64,000 nucleotides of DNA. It comes from Streptomyces poriferorum (GTDB lineage Bacteria > Actinomycetota > Actinomycetes > Streptomycetales > Streptomycetaceae). This document shows positions 7,930 to 18,839 of this stretch, in pieces (position 1 is the first letter of the stretch; each line of letters opens with the position of its first letter). The stretch lies in assembly GCF_019399235.1 (NCBI RefSeq), contig NZ_JAELVH010000012.1:1-64000 (forward strand), given 5' to 3'. The notes under the pieces were generated by a model. It saw only the letters and a list, made by a program, of their open reading frames with translations. It was not told where the DNA came from and did no database searches. Both the position numbers and the translations under genes were made by a program.

Positions 7930-9029
7930 TGGCGGCCACCCTGCTCGCCGGCCGTGCGCTCCCCACCGTCACCCGGGACGCGGTCGCCGGTCGTACGGTG
8001 TCGTCCGAGGCGGCCCGGGCGGCGGTGGCGGAGCTGCTGGACGAGGCCACGGACGAGGTGGACGCCGCTGCGTTCCTGACCGCGGTCGCGGTGGGCGGGG
8101 CGAGCCCGGTCCTGGTGGCGGCAGCGGTCCAGGCGGTGCTGGCGGTGGCCAGGCCGGTCGCCTGGACGGGCCCGGCGGTCGATGTGGTCGGCACCGGTGG
8201 TGACGGCAGCGGCTCGGTCAACATCTCCACGCTGGCCGGTCTGGTCGCCGCCTCCGCCGGGGCGACCGTGGCCAAGGCCGGCAACCGGGCGGCGACTTCG
8301 CAGTGCGGGAGCGCCGACCTGCTGGAGGCCCTCGGTATCGACCTCGACCCCGGGGAGCGCCTCACGGAGCTGCTGGCCGAGCACCGGTTCGCGTTCCTCT
8401 TCGCCCCCGCGCTCCATCCGGCGCTGCGGAGGCTGGCCCCGGTCCGCCGCCGGCTCGGCTTCCGCACCCTGTTCAACCTGTCCGGCCCGCTCGCCAACCC
8501 GGTCCCGCTGACCGGCCGGCTCGTGGGCACCGCGACCCGGCAGGACCAGGAGGTCCTGGCGCAGGCCGCCCAGCTGCTCGGCTACCGGCGGACCTGGGTC
8601 ATCCAGGGCTTCGACGGGATGGACGAACTGACCACCGCGGGCCCCGCGCGGGTGCTCCAGGTGGACGGCGGCGAGCTCACCGAGTTCACCGTCGACCCGG
8701 CCGGGCTGCCGCTGCGGCCGGCCGGCCGCGCCGAGCTGGCGGGCGGTGACGCGGCACGCAACGCGGTCCTCGCCCGCCAGGTCCTCGACGGGACGGCCCC
8801 CGCCCCGCTGCTGGACACCGTGCTGCTGAACGCGGCGGCCGTGCTCCAACTGGCCGGTCACGCGGCGGACATGGAGTCCGGCATCGCCCTCGCACGGAAC
8901 GCCGTGCGGCAGGGAGCTCCGGCCGCTCTGGCCGACCGGCTCGCCCTGACCCCGATCACCCCGGCCGCCGGAACCCATCCGCTCACCCCGGCCGCCGCAA
9001 CCACCCCGATCACCCCGGAGAACAGCTGA
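7929..9029 (+). CDS. trpD: Anthranilate phosphoribosyltransferase
   Basis: Protein of 366 residues joining anthranilate to PRPP, the second step of tryptophan synthesis. The start ATG overlaps the previous stop. Family motifs are [35 protein letters not shown]-type substrate loop and [10 protein letters not shown]. The usual KHGNR is KAGNR here, so the His often found in the substrate loop is Ala. The last 25 or so residues form a Thr/Pro-rich tail with repeated TPITPAA-like units beyond the normal family end (about 340-345 residues). Part of a trpD-C-B-A run inside a biosynthetic operon, so likely a cluster-dedicated copy. Confidence 0.93.
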   Translation: MAATLLAGRALPTVTRDAVAGRTVSSEAARAAVAELLDEATDEVDAAAFLTAVAVGGASPVLVAAAVQAVLAVARPVAWTGPAVDVVGTGGDGSGSVNISTLAGLVAASAGATVAKAGNRAATSQCGSADLLEALGIDLDPGERLTELLAEHRFAFLFAPALHPALRRLAPVRRRLGFRTLFNLSGPLANPVPLTGRLVGTATRQDQEVLAQAAQLLGYRRTWVIQGFDGMDELTTAGPARVLQVDGGELTEFTVDPAGLPLRPAGRAELAGGDAARNAVLARQVLDGTAPAPLLDTVLLNAAAVLQLAGHAADMESGIALARNAVRQGAPAALADRLALTPITPAAGTHPLTPAAATTPITPENS

Positions 9030-9822
9030 TGGCCACGCACCTCGACGACATCGTCGCCGCCAAACGTGCGGCCTGGAGCGGCCCGGCGGCAGCCGACGCC
9101 GCAGCCCGCGGCCGCAGGACGCCCGCCGTACCCGGGCGGTTCGCCGCCGCACTCGGCGGCCCCGACATCTCGGTCATCGCCGAGATCAAGCCCAAGTCAC
9201 CTTCCAAGGGACAGCTGCTCGACCCCGCGCTGGCCGTACCCACCGCCCGGAGCTACATCGCGGGAGGCGCCTCGGCCATCTCCGTACTCGCGGACACGCC
9301 CTACTTCGGCGGCTCGCCCGAGCTGGTCCGCACGGTCGCGGAGCACCCGGACGTCACCGTCCCCGTCATGTTCAAGGACTTCCTGGTCGACGTCCGCCAG
9401 GTGACGCTCGCCCACGACAGCGGCGCCGACGGCATCCTGATCATCGCCCGCGCCGTCGACGACGCGCTGCTGACCGACTTGGTGCGCACCGCGCACGGCC
9501 TCGGCCTCGACGCGCTGGTGGAGACCTTCACCCAGGACGAGGTGGACCGGGCCCTGACCGCCGGCGCCCGCATCGTCGGCATCAACAACCGGGATCTGCA
9601 GACCTTCTCGGTCGACCTGGACAACTCGGCCAGGCTGCGCCGCGACATCCCGCGCGGCGTGCTGACCGTGAGCGAGAGCGGCCTGTCCGGCCGCCCCGAC
9701 ATCGAACGCATCGCCGCGCACGGCTTCGACGCCGCGCTCATCGGCGAGTCCCTGCTCAGCAACCCCGACCCCGCCGCCCAGCTGCGGTCCTACACCGGGG
9801 TCCAGATTCTGGAGGTGGCCTC

Positions 9823-9826
<4 letters not shown>
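9029..9826 (+). CDS. trpC: Indole-3-glycerol-phosphate synthase
   Basis: Protein of 265 residues starting at ATG 9029, overlapping trpD (TGATG). A (beta/alpha)8 barrel that closes the indole ring from CdRP. Diagnostic stretches are [13 protein letters not shown] (the catalytic lysine region), [33 protein letters not shown] and VSESGLSG. Length is normal. The canonical second lysine element reads FKDFLV as in the family. Translationally coupled to trpB, with a GTGA overlap at 9823-9826. Confidence 0.95.
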
Positions 9827-11006
<1,180 letters not shown>

Positions 11007-11010
<4 letters not shown>

Positions 11011-11804
11011 AGCGCATCGAACAGACCTTCACCGACAACCGGACCAAGGACGAGACGACCCTCGTCGCCTACATCACCTCCGGCTACCCGCTGCTCGGCG
11101 AGACCGTCGGCCTGATCTCCGCCGCGGTGGAGGCCGGCGCCGATGTGATCGAGCTCGGTGTCCCCTTCTCCGACCCGCTGGGCGACGGCCCGGTCATCCA
11201 GGCCACCGGCCAGGCCGCCCTGGACACCGGCACCACCGCCGCCGCCACCCTCGACGTGGTCGCCGAGGCACGAGCCGCCGGGGTCGAGGCGCCGATCGTG
11301 CTGATGGGCTACTGCAACCCGTTCCTGCGCTACGGCCTCACCCAGCTGTACGACGACGCCAGGTCGGCCGGCGTCGACGGGTTCGTCGTCCCCGACCTGC
11401 CGGTCAGCGAGGGCGCCGAATGGCTGGCGCACGCCGAGGCGAACGAGCTGGGCCAGACGTTCTTCACCGCTCCCGGCAGCTCGGCGGAGCGCATCGCGGC
11501 CTCCGCCGCCGCCTCCCGCGGATTCCTGTACGTCCTCGCCGCCAACGGCGTCACCGGAGTCCGCAAGGACCTGGACCCGGGCCTCGACGCCTATCTGGAG
11601 CGGGTGCGCGCGGCGGGCGACACCCCGATGGCCGTCGGCTTCGGGATCTCCCGCCCGGAGCACGTGGCGTCGCTGCACGGCAAGACGGACGGCGTGATCG
11701 TGGGCAGCGCGCTGCTCCAGGCCATCGGCGCTGCCCGGGACGCGGCGGGCCGCCGCCAGGCCGTCACGGGGCTGATCTCCTCCCTCAAGGCGGCCACGCG
11801 ATGA
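11007..11804 (+). CDS. trpA: Tryptophan synthase alpha chain
   Basis: Protein of 265 residues from ATG 11007, ATGA-coupled to trpB. Cleaves indole-3-glycerol phosphate to indole. The two catalytic acids occupy canonical positions: Glu49 in [11 protein letters not shown] and Asp60 in [14 protein letters not shown] and DGVIVGSAL phosphate-binding loops are present. Completes the trpDCBA run and overlaps the first DegT gene by four bases (ATGA), tying tryptophan supply to the aminotransferases in one transcript. Confidence 0.96.
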
Positions 11805-12961
11805 GTGACGCCACCGCCATCCCGTTCTTCAGCGGGGCCGCCTCTGCCCGCCGGGACCGGACCCGGCTGGAGGCCATGGTCCGCCAGGTCGCCGCCTCCG
11901 GCCGGTTCACCTCGGGCCCGGTCACCGCCGAACTGGAGGCCGCGATCGCCGCACGCACCGGCGCGCGGCACGCGGTGGCCGTCGCCAACGGGACCGACGC
12001 CCTCGTGATCCTCCTCCGGGCGGCGGGCATCGGCCCCGGCGACGAGGTCATCGTTCCCGCCTACACCTTCTTCGCCACCGCCTCGTGCGTCCTGCACGTG
12101 GGCGCCGAGCCGGTCCTCGTGGACGTGCTGCCCGGCAGCTACGCGATGGACCCGGCTCGCGCCGAGGCCGCGATCACCGAGCGCACCAAGGCGATCATGC
12201 CGGTGCACCTGTTCTCGCAGATGGCCGACATGGAGGCGCTGAAGGACCTGGCCGACCGGCACGGGCTCCTCCTGCTGGAGGACAGCGCCGAGGGCATCGA
12301 CATGCGGGCGGGCGGGGTGCACGCCGGCCTGTGGGGCAGCGGCGGGGTGCTCTCCTTCTTCCCGACGAAGACCCTCGGCTCGCTCGGCGACGCCGGCATG
12401 CTCCTCACGGACGACGACGACATCGCCGCGTCCGCCCGGCGGCTGCGGCTGCACGGCCAGGGCACGGACGGCGCGTACGACACCGACGGTGCGTACGTCT
12501 ACCAGGAGATCGGCTACAACAGCCGCTGCGACGAACTGCAGTCGGCGTTCCTGCTGCACCGCCTGGAGCGCCTCGGCGACGAGATCGGGCGGCGCGCCGA
12601 GCTCGCCGCCCGCTACGACCGGCTGCTCGCCCCGCTCGCCGGGACGGTGACCACGCCGTGGATGGCACCCGCCAAGACGCCGAGCAACCAGGTCTATTAC
12701 GTGTACCTGATCGAGTGCGACCGCCGGGACGAGCTGGCCGCGTACCTGGAGGCCAACGGGGTCGGCACCGAGGCGTACTACCCGCGCCCGCTCACCCAGC
12801 AGCCGCTGCTCGCCCCGCTGCCCGGCTCCCGCCACCCCGTCCCGGTGTCCGACGCGTCCGCTCGACGCGCCCTGGCGCTGCCTCTCTACCCCGACCTCAC
12901 CGATGAGCAGGCCGACCGCGTCGCCGCCCTCGTCCACGCCTTCTACGGAGCCGCATCGTGA
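11801..12961 (+). CDS. DegT/DnrJ/EryC1/StrS aminotransferase (first of two)
   Basis: Protein of 386 residues from ATG 11801. Fold-type I PLP aminotransferase of the sugar/aminocyclitol family. It shows ANGTDAL, the PLP-phosphate loop VPAYTF, Asp161 in LEDSAE, the PLP lysine Lys190 in SFFPTKTLGSLGDAG, and YYPRPLTQQP near the end. The retained lysine argues for catalysis rather than a regulatory role. The family usually acts on keto-sugars or keto-cyclitols. It shares the operon with a nucleotide-sugar dehydrogenase and Gfo/Idh oxidase, which could form the keto group. Exact substrate unknown. Confidence 0.92.
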   Translation: MSDATAIPFFSGAASARRDRTRLEAMVRQVAASGRFTSGPVTAELEAAIAARTGARHAVAVANGTDALVILLRAAGIGPGDEVIVPAYTFFATASCVLHVGAEPVLVDVLPGSYAMDPARAEAAITERTKAIMPVHLFSQMADMEALKDLADRHGLLLLEDSAEGIDMRAGGVHAGLWGSGGVLSFFPTKTLGSLGDAGMLLTDDDDIAASARRLRLHGQGTDGAYDTDGAYVYQEIGYNSRCDELQSAFLLHRLERLGDEIGRRAELAARYDRLLAPLAGTVTTPWMAPAKTPSNQVYYVYLIECDRRDELAAYLEANGVGTEAYYPRPLTQQPLLAPLPGSRHPVPVSDASARRALALPLYPDLTDEQADRVAALVHAFYGAAS

Positions 12962-14082
12962 CCACCGTCATCCCGTACTTCGACTGGCCCGCCCGCTCGG
13001 CCGACTGGGCCGACGACATCGTGGAGGTCTTCCAAGAGGTCGCCGAGAGCGACGAGTTCATCCTGAAGTCCCGGGTCGAGCGGCTGGAGGCGGAGATCGC
13101 GGACCGCACCGGAGCGGCGCACGCCGTCGCCGTCGCGAGCGGCACCGGAGCGCTCACCGTGATCCTGGCCGCGCTCGGCCTCGGGGGCGGGGACGAGGTC
13201 GTCACCCCCGCGTTCTCGTTCGTCTCCACCGCCTCCACCGTCGCCCTGCGCGGAGCCCGCCCCGTCTTCGCCGACGTCGAGTACGAGACCGGCCTGCTCG
13301 ACCCGGCCGCCGCCGAGGCCGCCGTCACCGAGCACACCCGGGCGCTGCTGCCGGCCTATCTGTTCAGCGGCTCCCCGAAGATGGGCGCCTTCGCGGAGAT
13401 CGCCGCCCGGCACTCGCTGCACCTGGTCGAGGACAGCGCGATCGCCCTGGGCGCCGAGGTGGACGGCAAGCCCGCCGGCCGGCACGGGCACGCCGGGGTC
13501 TACTCCTTCTTCCCGGCAAAGCCCGCCGGCGGCATCGGCGACGCCGGGATGATCGTCACGGACGACGACGAGCTCGCCCGTACAGCCCGGATGCTGCGCA
13601 ACCACGGCCAGCCCGCCGGCAAGCGCTTCTACCACGAGCTGCTCGGCTTCAACTGCCGGATGGACGAGCTGACCGCCGGCTTCCTGCTGCGCAAACTCCC
13701 GCACCTGGACCGGCTCCTGGAGCGGCGCCGCGAGATCGCCGCCGTCTACGAGGAGGGCCTGCGCCCGCTCGCCCCGGCGCTGCTTCCCCCGCCGGCCGGG
13801 TTCGAGGGCCGCTCCGTCTACACCTACGTGGTGCGCGCCCAGCAGCGCGAGGAACTGCGCGCCCATCTGGCAGGCCAGGGCATCGAGACAGCCGTGTACT
13901 ACCCGCGCCCCCTGCATCTGCAGCCCGCGTTCGCGCACCTCGGGTACGGCCCCGGTGACTTCCCCGTGGCCGAGCAGCTCTCCCGTGAGGCGCTCGCACT
14001 GCCCCTGCACCCGGACATGGCGCCGGGGGCGGCCGAGCAGGTCGTGGCCGCCGTCAGCCGTTTCTACGCGGCGGGGAGGTGA
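12958..14082 (+). CDS. DegT/DnrJ/EryC1/StrS aminotransferase (second of two)
   Basis: Protein of 374 residues from GTG 12958, GTGA-coupled to the first DegT gene. ASGTGAL, TPAFSFVSTAS, Asp159 in VEDSA, PLP lysine Lys188 in SFFPAKPAGGIGDAG and YYPRPLHLQP are visible. It is clearly a diverged paralogue of the preceding gene: the motif layout is the same but much of the sequence differs, so the pair probably has two different substrates or forms a heteromer. Both keep the lysine, unlike pairs in which one partner is inactive. Confidence 0.91.
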   Translation: MTTVIPYFDWPARSADWADDIVEVFQEVAESDEFILKSRVERLEAEIADRTGAAHAVAVASGTGALTVILAALGLGGGDEVVTPAFSFVSTASTVALRGARPVFADVEYETGLLDPAAAEAAVTEHTRALLPAYLFSGSPKMGAFAEIAARHSLHLVEDSAIALGAEVDGKPAGRHGHAGVYSFFPAKPAGGIGDAGMIVTDDDELARTARMLRNHGQPAGKRFYHELLGFNCRMDELTAGFLLRKLPHLDRLLERRREIAAVYEEGLRPLAPALLPPPAGFEGRSVYTYVVRAQQREELRAHLAGQGIETAVYYPRPLHLQPAFAHLGYGPGDFPVAEQLSREALALPLHPDMAPGAAEQVVAAVSRFYAAGR

Positions 14083-14087
14083 GCGTG

Positions 14088-14990
14088 GTGTCTGTGCCGA
14101 ACCTCCTGGGCGTCACCGCGGACCGGCTGTGCGGCATCGGGGACGAGGCCGCCCCCGATCTGGCGGGCCAGCTGGCCATCCACCACGAACTGGGCATGGG
14201 CGCCATCGAGTTGCGTACCGTGGACGGCCTCGGACTGCACGAGCTGCCCCCCGGCGACGCCGCCGACCTGGCCCGGCGCACCATCGTCGCGGGCCTGCGG
14301 GTGCCGGTCGTGGACACTCCGGTGGGCTCCTGGTCCACCACCGTCGGCACGGGCATGGACGGCGAGCTCGCCGCGCTGGAGCGCTCCGCGAAGGTGGCGG
14401 CGCTGCTGGGCTGCGACCGGCTGCGCGTCATGTCGTACCCCAACGACGGCCGTCCGGAGCGCGAATGGCGCACGGAGTCGCTGCGCCGGATGCGGACGCT
14501 GACCCGGGAGGCCGAGCGGCTCGGCGTGACCCTGCTGCACGAGAACTGCCAGGGCTGGGGCGGGCAGAGCGCCGCGCACACCGTGCACATGCTGGAGGAG
14601 GTCGCGAGCCCCCGCCTGCGGCTGCTGTTCGACACGGGCAACGGACTCGCCTACGGCTACGACTCCCTCGACTTCCTGCGCCGGGTGCTGCCGTGGGTGG
14701 AGCACGTGCACATCAAGGACGGGATCCGCTCCGGCGGACAGGCCGAGTTCACGATGCCCGGCGAGGGCTCGGCCCACGTCGCCGCGTGCGTGCGGCTGCT
14801 GGAGGAGCACGGCTACCGCGGCTACTACAGCCTGGAGCCCCATCTGGCCCACATCCCGCATCTCGGGCTTTCGGGCGATCCGGCCGCACTCGCCGACGGC
14901 TACCGCGCGTACACCCGGCGCTGCGCCTCGCTGCTCGGCATCGACATCACGGACAGCCGCACGTACTGGGAGGAGAGCCACCATGGCTGA
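14088..14990 (+). CDS. Sugar-phosphate isomerase/epimerase-like TIM barrel (AP-endonuclease 2 family)
   Basis: Protein of about 300 residues. Three GTG codons cluster at 14079, 14085 and 14088. The ribosome site GGGGAGG (14073-14079) is correctly spaced for 14088 (or 14085), so 14079 is less likely. Xylose-isomerase-like barrel with metal-ligand-type segments HENCQGWGG, FDTGNGLAYGYD, VEHVHIKDG and a final YSLEPHL. Relatives include hydroxypyruvate isomerases, inosose epimerases/dehydratases and 3-dehydroshikimate dehydratases. In this operon an isomerase or epimerase of a keto-sugar or cyclitol intermediate is the simplest reading. Confidence 0.82.
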   Translation: MSVPNLLGVTADRLCGIGDEAAPDLAGQLAIHHELGMGAIELRTVDGLGLHELPPGDAADLARRTIVAGLRVPVVDTPVGSWSTTVGTGMDGELAALERSAKVAALLGCDRLRVMSYPNDGRPEREWRTESLRRMRTLTREAERLGVTLLHENCQGWGGQSAAHTVHMLEEVASPRLRLLFDTGNGLAYGYDSLDFLRRVLPWVEHVHIKDGIRSGGQAEFTMPGEGSAHVAACVRLLEEHGYRGYYSLEPHLAHIPHLGLSGDPAALADGYRAYTRRCASLLGIDITDSRTYWEESHHG

Positions 14991-16290
14991 GACGGCCCGC
15001 ACGACCCGCACCGAGGGCGGCCTCGCGGCCGCGGACCTCCAGTGGCTGACCGAGCTGATGGCCGTCGACTCGGTCTCACCCCTGGAGGGCGGCCCCCTGG
15101 ACGGGGCGGCCCGCGCTCAGCGGGTGTTCCTGGCCGGCGCCGCCGAGCGCGGCTTCCGCACCGCACTGCACGGGCCGCCCGCGGCCGAACTGCTGGAGCG
15201 CCCCGAAGTGCCCGCCACGGTACGGGAGGTGGCCGGCCGGGACCTGTCCGCGTTCCTGGAGGGTCAGCCCTCCGTGGTCGTCGCCCACGGATCCCCGCAG
15301 CCGCAGGAGCGCCGGCTGGTCGTGAACTTCCACATGGACACGGTCGGCCCGCACGTCCCGCCGCGCCTGGAGGGCCGGGTCCTGCACGGCCGGGGCGCCG
15401 TGGACGACAAGGGGCCGGGTGTCGCCGCCGCGGCCGGGATCGCCGCCGCCTTCGCCGAGGACCCCGGACTCGACGGCCGGATCGAGGTGCAGATCGCGTC
15501 CGTGCCCGGCGAGGAGGGCGGTGCGATGGGCACCTACGGGACGCGTGCGCTGATCGACGCCGGGTACACCGGGCGCCTGATGGTGTTCGCCGAGCCGACC
15601 GGGAACACCTTCATGGACGGCTGCACCGCGGCGATGACCCCGCGGATCACGGTCACGGGCCAGGACTCCACCGACGACCACCCCGCGGACGGGCACAACG
15701 CCACCGTGCTGCTGGGCTTCCTCGCGGACTTCCTCGCCCGCCGGCTCGGACCGCTCGCCCACGGCATGGGAGCCAAGCTGTGCGTCTCCGGCCTGCACAC
15801 CGGCAACGCACACAACCGCGTCTACGGTTCGGGCCAGTTGCTCCTGAACATCGCCTACCCGGCGACCGAGCAGGCCGAGCTGCTCGCCGCCTCCCTCGAA
15901 GTGCTGATCGAGGAGGCCCGTACCGAGTTCGCCCATCTGCACGCCCATGACCCGTTCAGCCGCCGCACGGTGAAGGACTGGCGCCGGATCGTCCGCCTCG
16001 ACTGGCTGAAGCAGGGCCTGCCCACCCTGAACAACCGCGACCCGGAGGCCGAACTCCTGCTGAACGAGGCCGGGTTCCTCCGGCACGACGGTCTCGCCGA
16101 CGGCTCCGCCTTCACCTGTGACGCCATCTGGGCGCCGGGCCCCGGCCGCTATGTCGTCGCCTGCGGTCCCGGCCGCCTCGACGCCAACGGTGCGCACACC
16201 GCCGACGAGTTCGTGCACCTGGACGACCTGGACACGTACGCCCTGCGCATCAAGGACCTGGTGCACGCGTTCGCCGCGCACACCGCCTGA
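14983..16290 (+). CDS. M20-family metallohydrolase (ArgE/DapE/CPG2-like)
   Basis: Protein of 435 residues from ATG 14983, overlapping the previous gene by eight bases, with GGGAGGAG upstream. Metal ligands and catalytic residues are visible in FHMDTVGPH, GRGAVDDKG, PGEEGGAMG and the late NGAHTADEF. Such enzymes remove N-acyl groups or cleave dipeptides. No signal peptide, so it is cytosolic. In a cluster with aminotransferases it may deprotect an N-acylated intermediate or mature an ATP-grasp-made dipeptide. The actual bond cleaved is unknown. Confidence 0.88.
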   Translation: MAETARTTRTEGGLAAADLQWLTELMAVDSVSPLEGGPLDGAARAQRVFLAGAAERGFRTALHGPPAAELLERPEVPATVREVAGRDLSAFLEGQPSVVVAHGSPQPQERRLVVNFHMDTVGPHVPPRLEGRVLHGRGAVDDKGPGVAAAAGIAAAFAEDPGLDGRIEVQIASVPGEEGGAMGTYGTRALIDAGYTGRLMVFAEPTGNTFMDGCTAAMTPRITVTGQDSTDDHPADGHNATVLLGFLADFLARRLGPLAHGMGAKLCVSGLHTGNAHNRVYGSGQLLLNIAYPATEQAELLAASLEVLIEEARTEFAHLHAHDPFSRRTVKDWRRIVRLDWLKQGLPTLNNRDPEAELLLNEAGFLRHDGLADGSAFTCDAIWAPGPGRYVVACGPGRLDANGAHTADEFVHLDDLDTYALRIKDLVHAFAAHTA

Positions 16291-16343
16291 ACCTCCGCCT
16301 TCGTCCCCGTATCCCTCATCTCCTGCGAATCAGAGGACCTGCC

Positions 16344-17459
16344 ATGACCGTCCGTGTTCCCCTCGCCGAGCTCACCGCCTTCGTCCGCAACGTCCTCACG
16401 GAGTGCGGCCTGGACGCCGACTCGGCACGTACCGCCGCCGACGTCATCACGTACGCCGACGCGAACGGCTTCACCACCCACGGCACCAACGGACTGGTGA
16501 ACATCTACGCCCCCCGCCTGCTCGACGGCCGGATCGACTCGGGCGCCGCACCACGCATCGTGCAGGAGACCGCCGGGGCAGCCCTGCTCGACGGGGACCG
16601 CGGGCTCGGCCTGGTCACCATGGACCTGGCCATGGACATCGCCATGGCCAAGGCGCGGCAGACCGGCATCGGCATGGTCGCCGTCCGCAACAGCACCCAC
16701 TTCGGCAGCGCCGGCTACTACACGCAGAAGGCGGCCGCCGCCGGGCTGATCGGCCTGGCGATGACGAACTGCGGCGCCCAGGGCGTCGCCCCGCCGCTCG
16801 GCGGCACCGTCCGGATGCTGGGCACCAACCCGCTGAGCGCGGCCGTCCCGGTCACCGAGGGCGCGCCGTTCGTCCTCGACATGAGCACCACCGTGGTCGC
16901 CACCGGAAAGATCAAGGCCGCACACCGGGAGGGCCAGGAGGTCCCGCAGGAGTGGCTGGTGCGCCACGACGGCACCCCGACCTCCGACCCGGCCGACTTC
17001 ATGGCCGAGGAGGCGGACGTCGCCTGGCTCGGCGGCCCCGCCGCGACCGGTGGCGCCAAGGGCTTCGGGCTCGCACTCCTGGTGGACCTGCTGTGCGGCC
17101 CGCTCTCCGGCGCCGCGTACGGTCCCCGGCCCGGTGTGCTGAAGGGCGAGCCGGCGGGCGACGACAACGTCGGCCACACCGCGATCGTGATCGACCCGTC
17201 GGCGTTCGGCTCCGCGCACGCCATCGCCGCCGAGAACCGGATCCTGCTCGACACGGTCGCGAACTCCCCGGCCGCCGCGTACGCGACGCGGGGCGTCACC
17301 TACCCGGGAGCCCCCGAGGCCCTGCGGTACGCGCAGTCGCAGCGCGAGGGCGTCGAGCTGCCGGGACCGGTGGCCGAGGGCCTGGCCGCGCTCGCCGAGC
17401 AGCTGACTGTCCAGGCACCCGCCGCGCTGACCGGGCGCAGCCTCCAGCCGGTCGCCTGA
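16344..17459 (+). CDS. Malate/L-lactate dehydrogenase family (Ldh2) oxidoreductase
   Basis: Protein of 371 residues from ATG 16344. The family has a distinct NAD(P) fold. It reduces 2-keto acids or cyclic imines (sulfolactate dehydrogenase, diketogulonate reductase, piperideine-carboxylate reductase). Signature elements are the catalytic-His region TTHGTNGL, VRNSTHFGSAGYYT, MLGTNPLS, FVLDMSTTVVATGK and GGAKGFGLALLVDLL. Separated from the M20 gene by 53 bases but in the same direction. Could reduce a keto acid or imine arising from the adjacent aminotransferase steps; no substrate is proven. Confidence 0.9.
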   Translation: MTVRVPLAELTAFVRNVLTECGLDADSARTAADVITYADANGFTTHGTNGLVNIYAPRLLDGRIDSGAAPRIVQETAGAALLDGDRGLGLVTMDLAMDIAMAKARQTGIGMVAVRNSTHFGSAGYYTQKAAAAGLIGLAMTNCGAQGVAPPLGGTVRMLGTNPLSAAVPVTEGAPFVLDMSTTVVATGKIKAAHREGQEVPQEWLVRHDGTPTSDPADFMAEEADVAWLGGPAATGGAKGFGLALLVDLLCGPLSGAAYGPRPGVLKGEPAGDDNVGHTAIVIDPSAFGSAHAIAAENRILLDTVANSPAAAYATRGVTYPGAPEALRYAQSQREGVELPGPVAEGLAALAEQLTVQAPAALTGRSLQPVA

Positions 17460-17525
17460 AGCGCCGAGGGGCCTCGCGGCCCCGCCACCCGAAACCACCA
17501 CGGACACGGAGAGGACCGAACCATC

Positions 17526-18839
17526 ATGCGTATCGGAGTCATCGGAGTGGGCGTCATCGCACCCTTCTTCCTTCAGGCCATCGAGGACGACCCGGAGCTG
17601 AGGCTGACCGCCGTCTGCGACCTCGACCAGTCGAAGCTGACCGGATTCCCGCCGGGGACCGTCATGTTCACGGACCACCGCGACCTCCTCGCCTCCGGTC
17701 TGGTGGACGGTGTCGTCGTCACCCTGCCCAACCACGCGCACGCCCCGGTCGTGGCCGACGCCCTGCGGGCCGGTGTGCACGTCTGCTGCGAGAAGCCGCT
17801 GACCGTCCACGCCGCCGACGCGCACCGGCTGGTCCAGCTGGCCGACGAGCACGGCACGACCTTGTTCACCGCCTTCCACCGCCGCTACAACACCCATGTC
17901 CAGGACCTGGCGGACCGGCTCCCGGAGCCCGAGCTCATCTCGCACGTCACCAGCCGCTACCAGGAGAAGATCGAGGAGCACACCGGCGCCGACCGCTGGT
18001 ACCAGGACCTCGACCGCTGCGGCGGCGGCTGCATCATCGACAACGGCCCCAACGCCCTGGACGCCCTGGAGACCGTGCTCGGCCCCCTCACGCTGACCGA
18101 CGCCACGATCGGGGACGTCAGGTCCGGCGTCGAGTTCTGCGCCGAACTCAGCCTGGCCACGGCCGGCGGCATACCCGTCCACGTGGACCTGGACTGGGCC
18201 CTGGAGACCGGTGAGCGCAAGGACATCACCGTGCACCTCAAGGACGGCCGGGAGCTGCACGCCGACATGCTGGACGGCTTCGAGGCGTTCAAGTCCTCCC
18301 TCGACCACGAGTACGCGGGCATCATGGCGGACTTCCACCGGGTCGTGCGGGACGGACGCAGCGGACCGGACCGGGGCCCGCACATCGTCGACCTCGTCGA
18401 GGAGGCGTACGGCATCGGGCGGACCAAGGAGCAGCGGCTGCGGATGGCCGCCAAGGAGCCGGTTTCGGCCCACTTGGTGAAGCTGCTGTTCCACCGGCGT
18501 ACGGACCGCGGGATGCGGCTGTCGCCCTGGCAGTCACGCTGCGTGCGGGCCGGCGACGTCCACGAGCTGGTCACCACCACCGACCGGCCCTCCGCCACCG
18601 GGGACCGCGTCGACCACGTCGGATTCCTGGGCTTCGCCGAGTTCCCGTCCGGCACGGTCATCGACCGGGGCGACGTGGTGTCGGGCCCGCACGGGCCGAT
18701 CGGACGGGTGGCCGGATTCGACGAGTGCCACGCGCCGAACCACTACAACATCCTCATCGACACCGAACGCGTCCTCACGGCCGAGGACCTCGACCTGCAT
18801 ACGCTGGACACCTTCACCTTCTCCGGAGGAACCCGATGA
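17526..18839 (+). CDS. Gfo/Idh/MocA oxidoreductase with an extra C-terminal domain
   Basis: Protein of 437 residues from ATG 17526, ribosome site GGAGAGG. Residues 1-120 are an NAD(P) Rossmann domain (IGVIGVGVIAPFF, CEKPLTV containing the catalytic lysine) and about 125-315 the substrate domain. Ordinary members end near 330-350. Here about 110 more residues follow (about 325-437, from RMAAKEP to SGGTR), rich in His and Asp. This module seems independently folded and I cannot name it with certainty. It overlaps the next gene by four bases. Likely oxidises or reduces a sugar or cyclitol carbon feeding the DegT aminotransferases. Confidence 0.87.
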   Translation: MRIGVIGVGVIAPFFLQAIEDDPELRLTAVCDLDQSKLTGFPPGTVMFTDHRDLLASGLVDGVVVTLPNHAHAPVVADALRAGVHVCCEKPLTVHAADAHRLVQLADEHGTTLFTAFHRRYNTHVQDLADRLPEPELISHVTSRYQEKIEEHTGADRWYQDLDRCGGGCIIDNGPNALDALETVLGPLTLTDATIGDVRSGVEFCAELSLATAGGIPVHVDLDWALETGERKDITVHLKDGRELHADMLDGFEAFKSSLDHEYAGIMADFHRVVRDGRSGPDRGPHIVDLVEEAYGIGRTKEQRLRMAAKEPVSAHLVKLLFHRRTDRGMRLSPWQSRCVRAGDVHELVTTTDRPSATGDRVDHVGFLGFAEFPSGTVIDRGDVVSGPHGPIGRVAGFDECHAPNHYNILIDTERVLTAEDLDLHTLDTFTFSGGTR

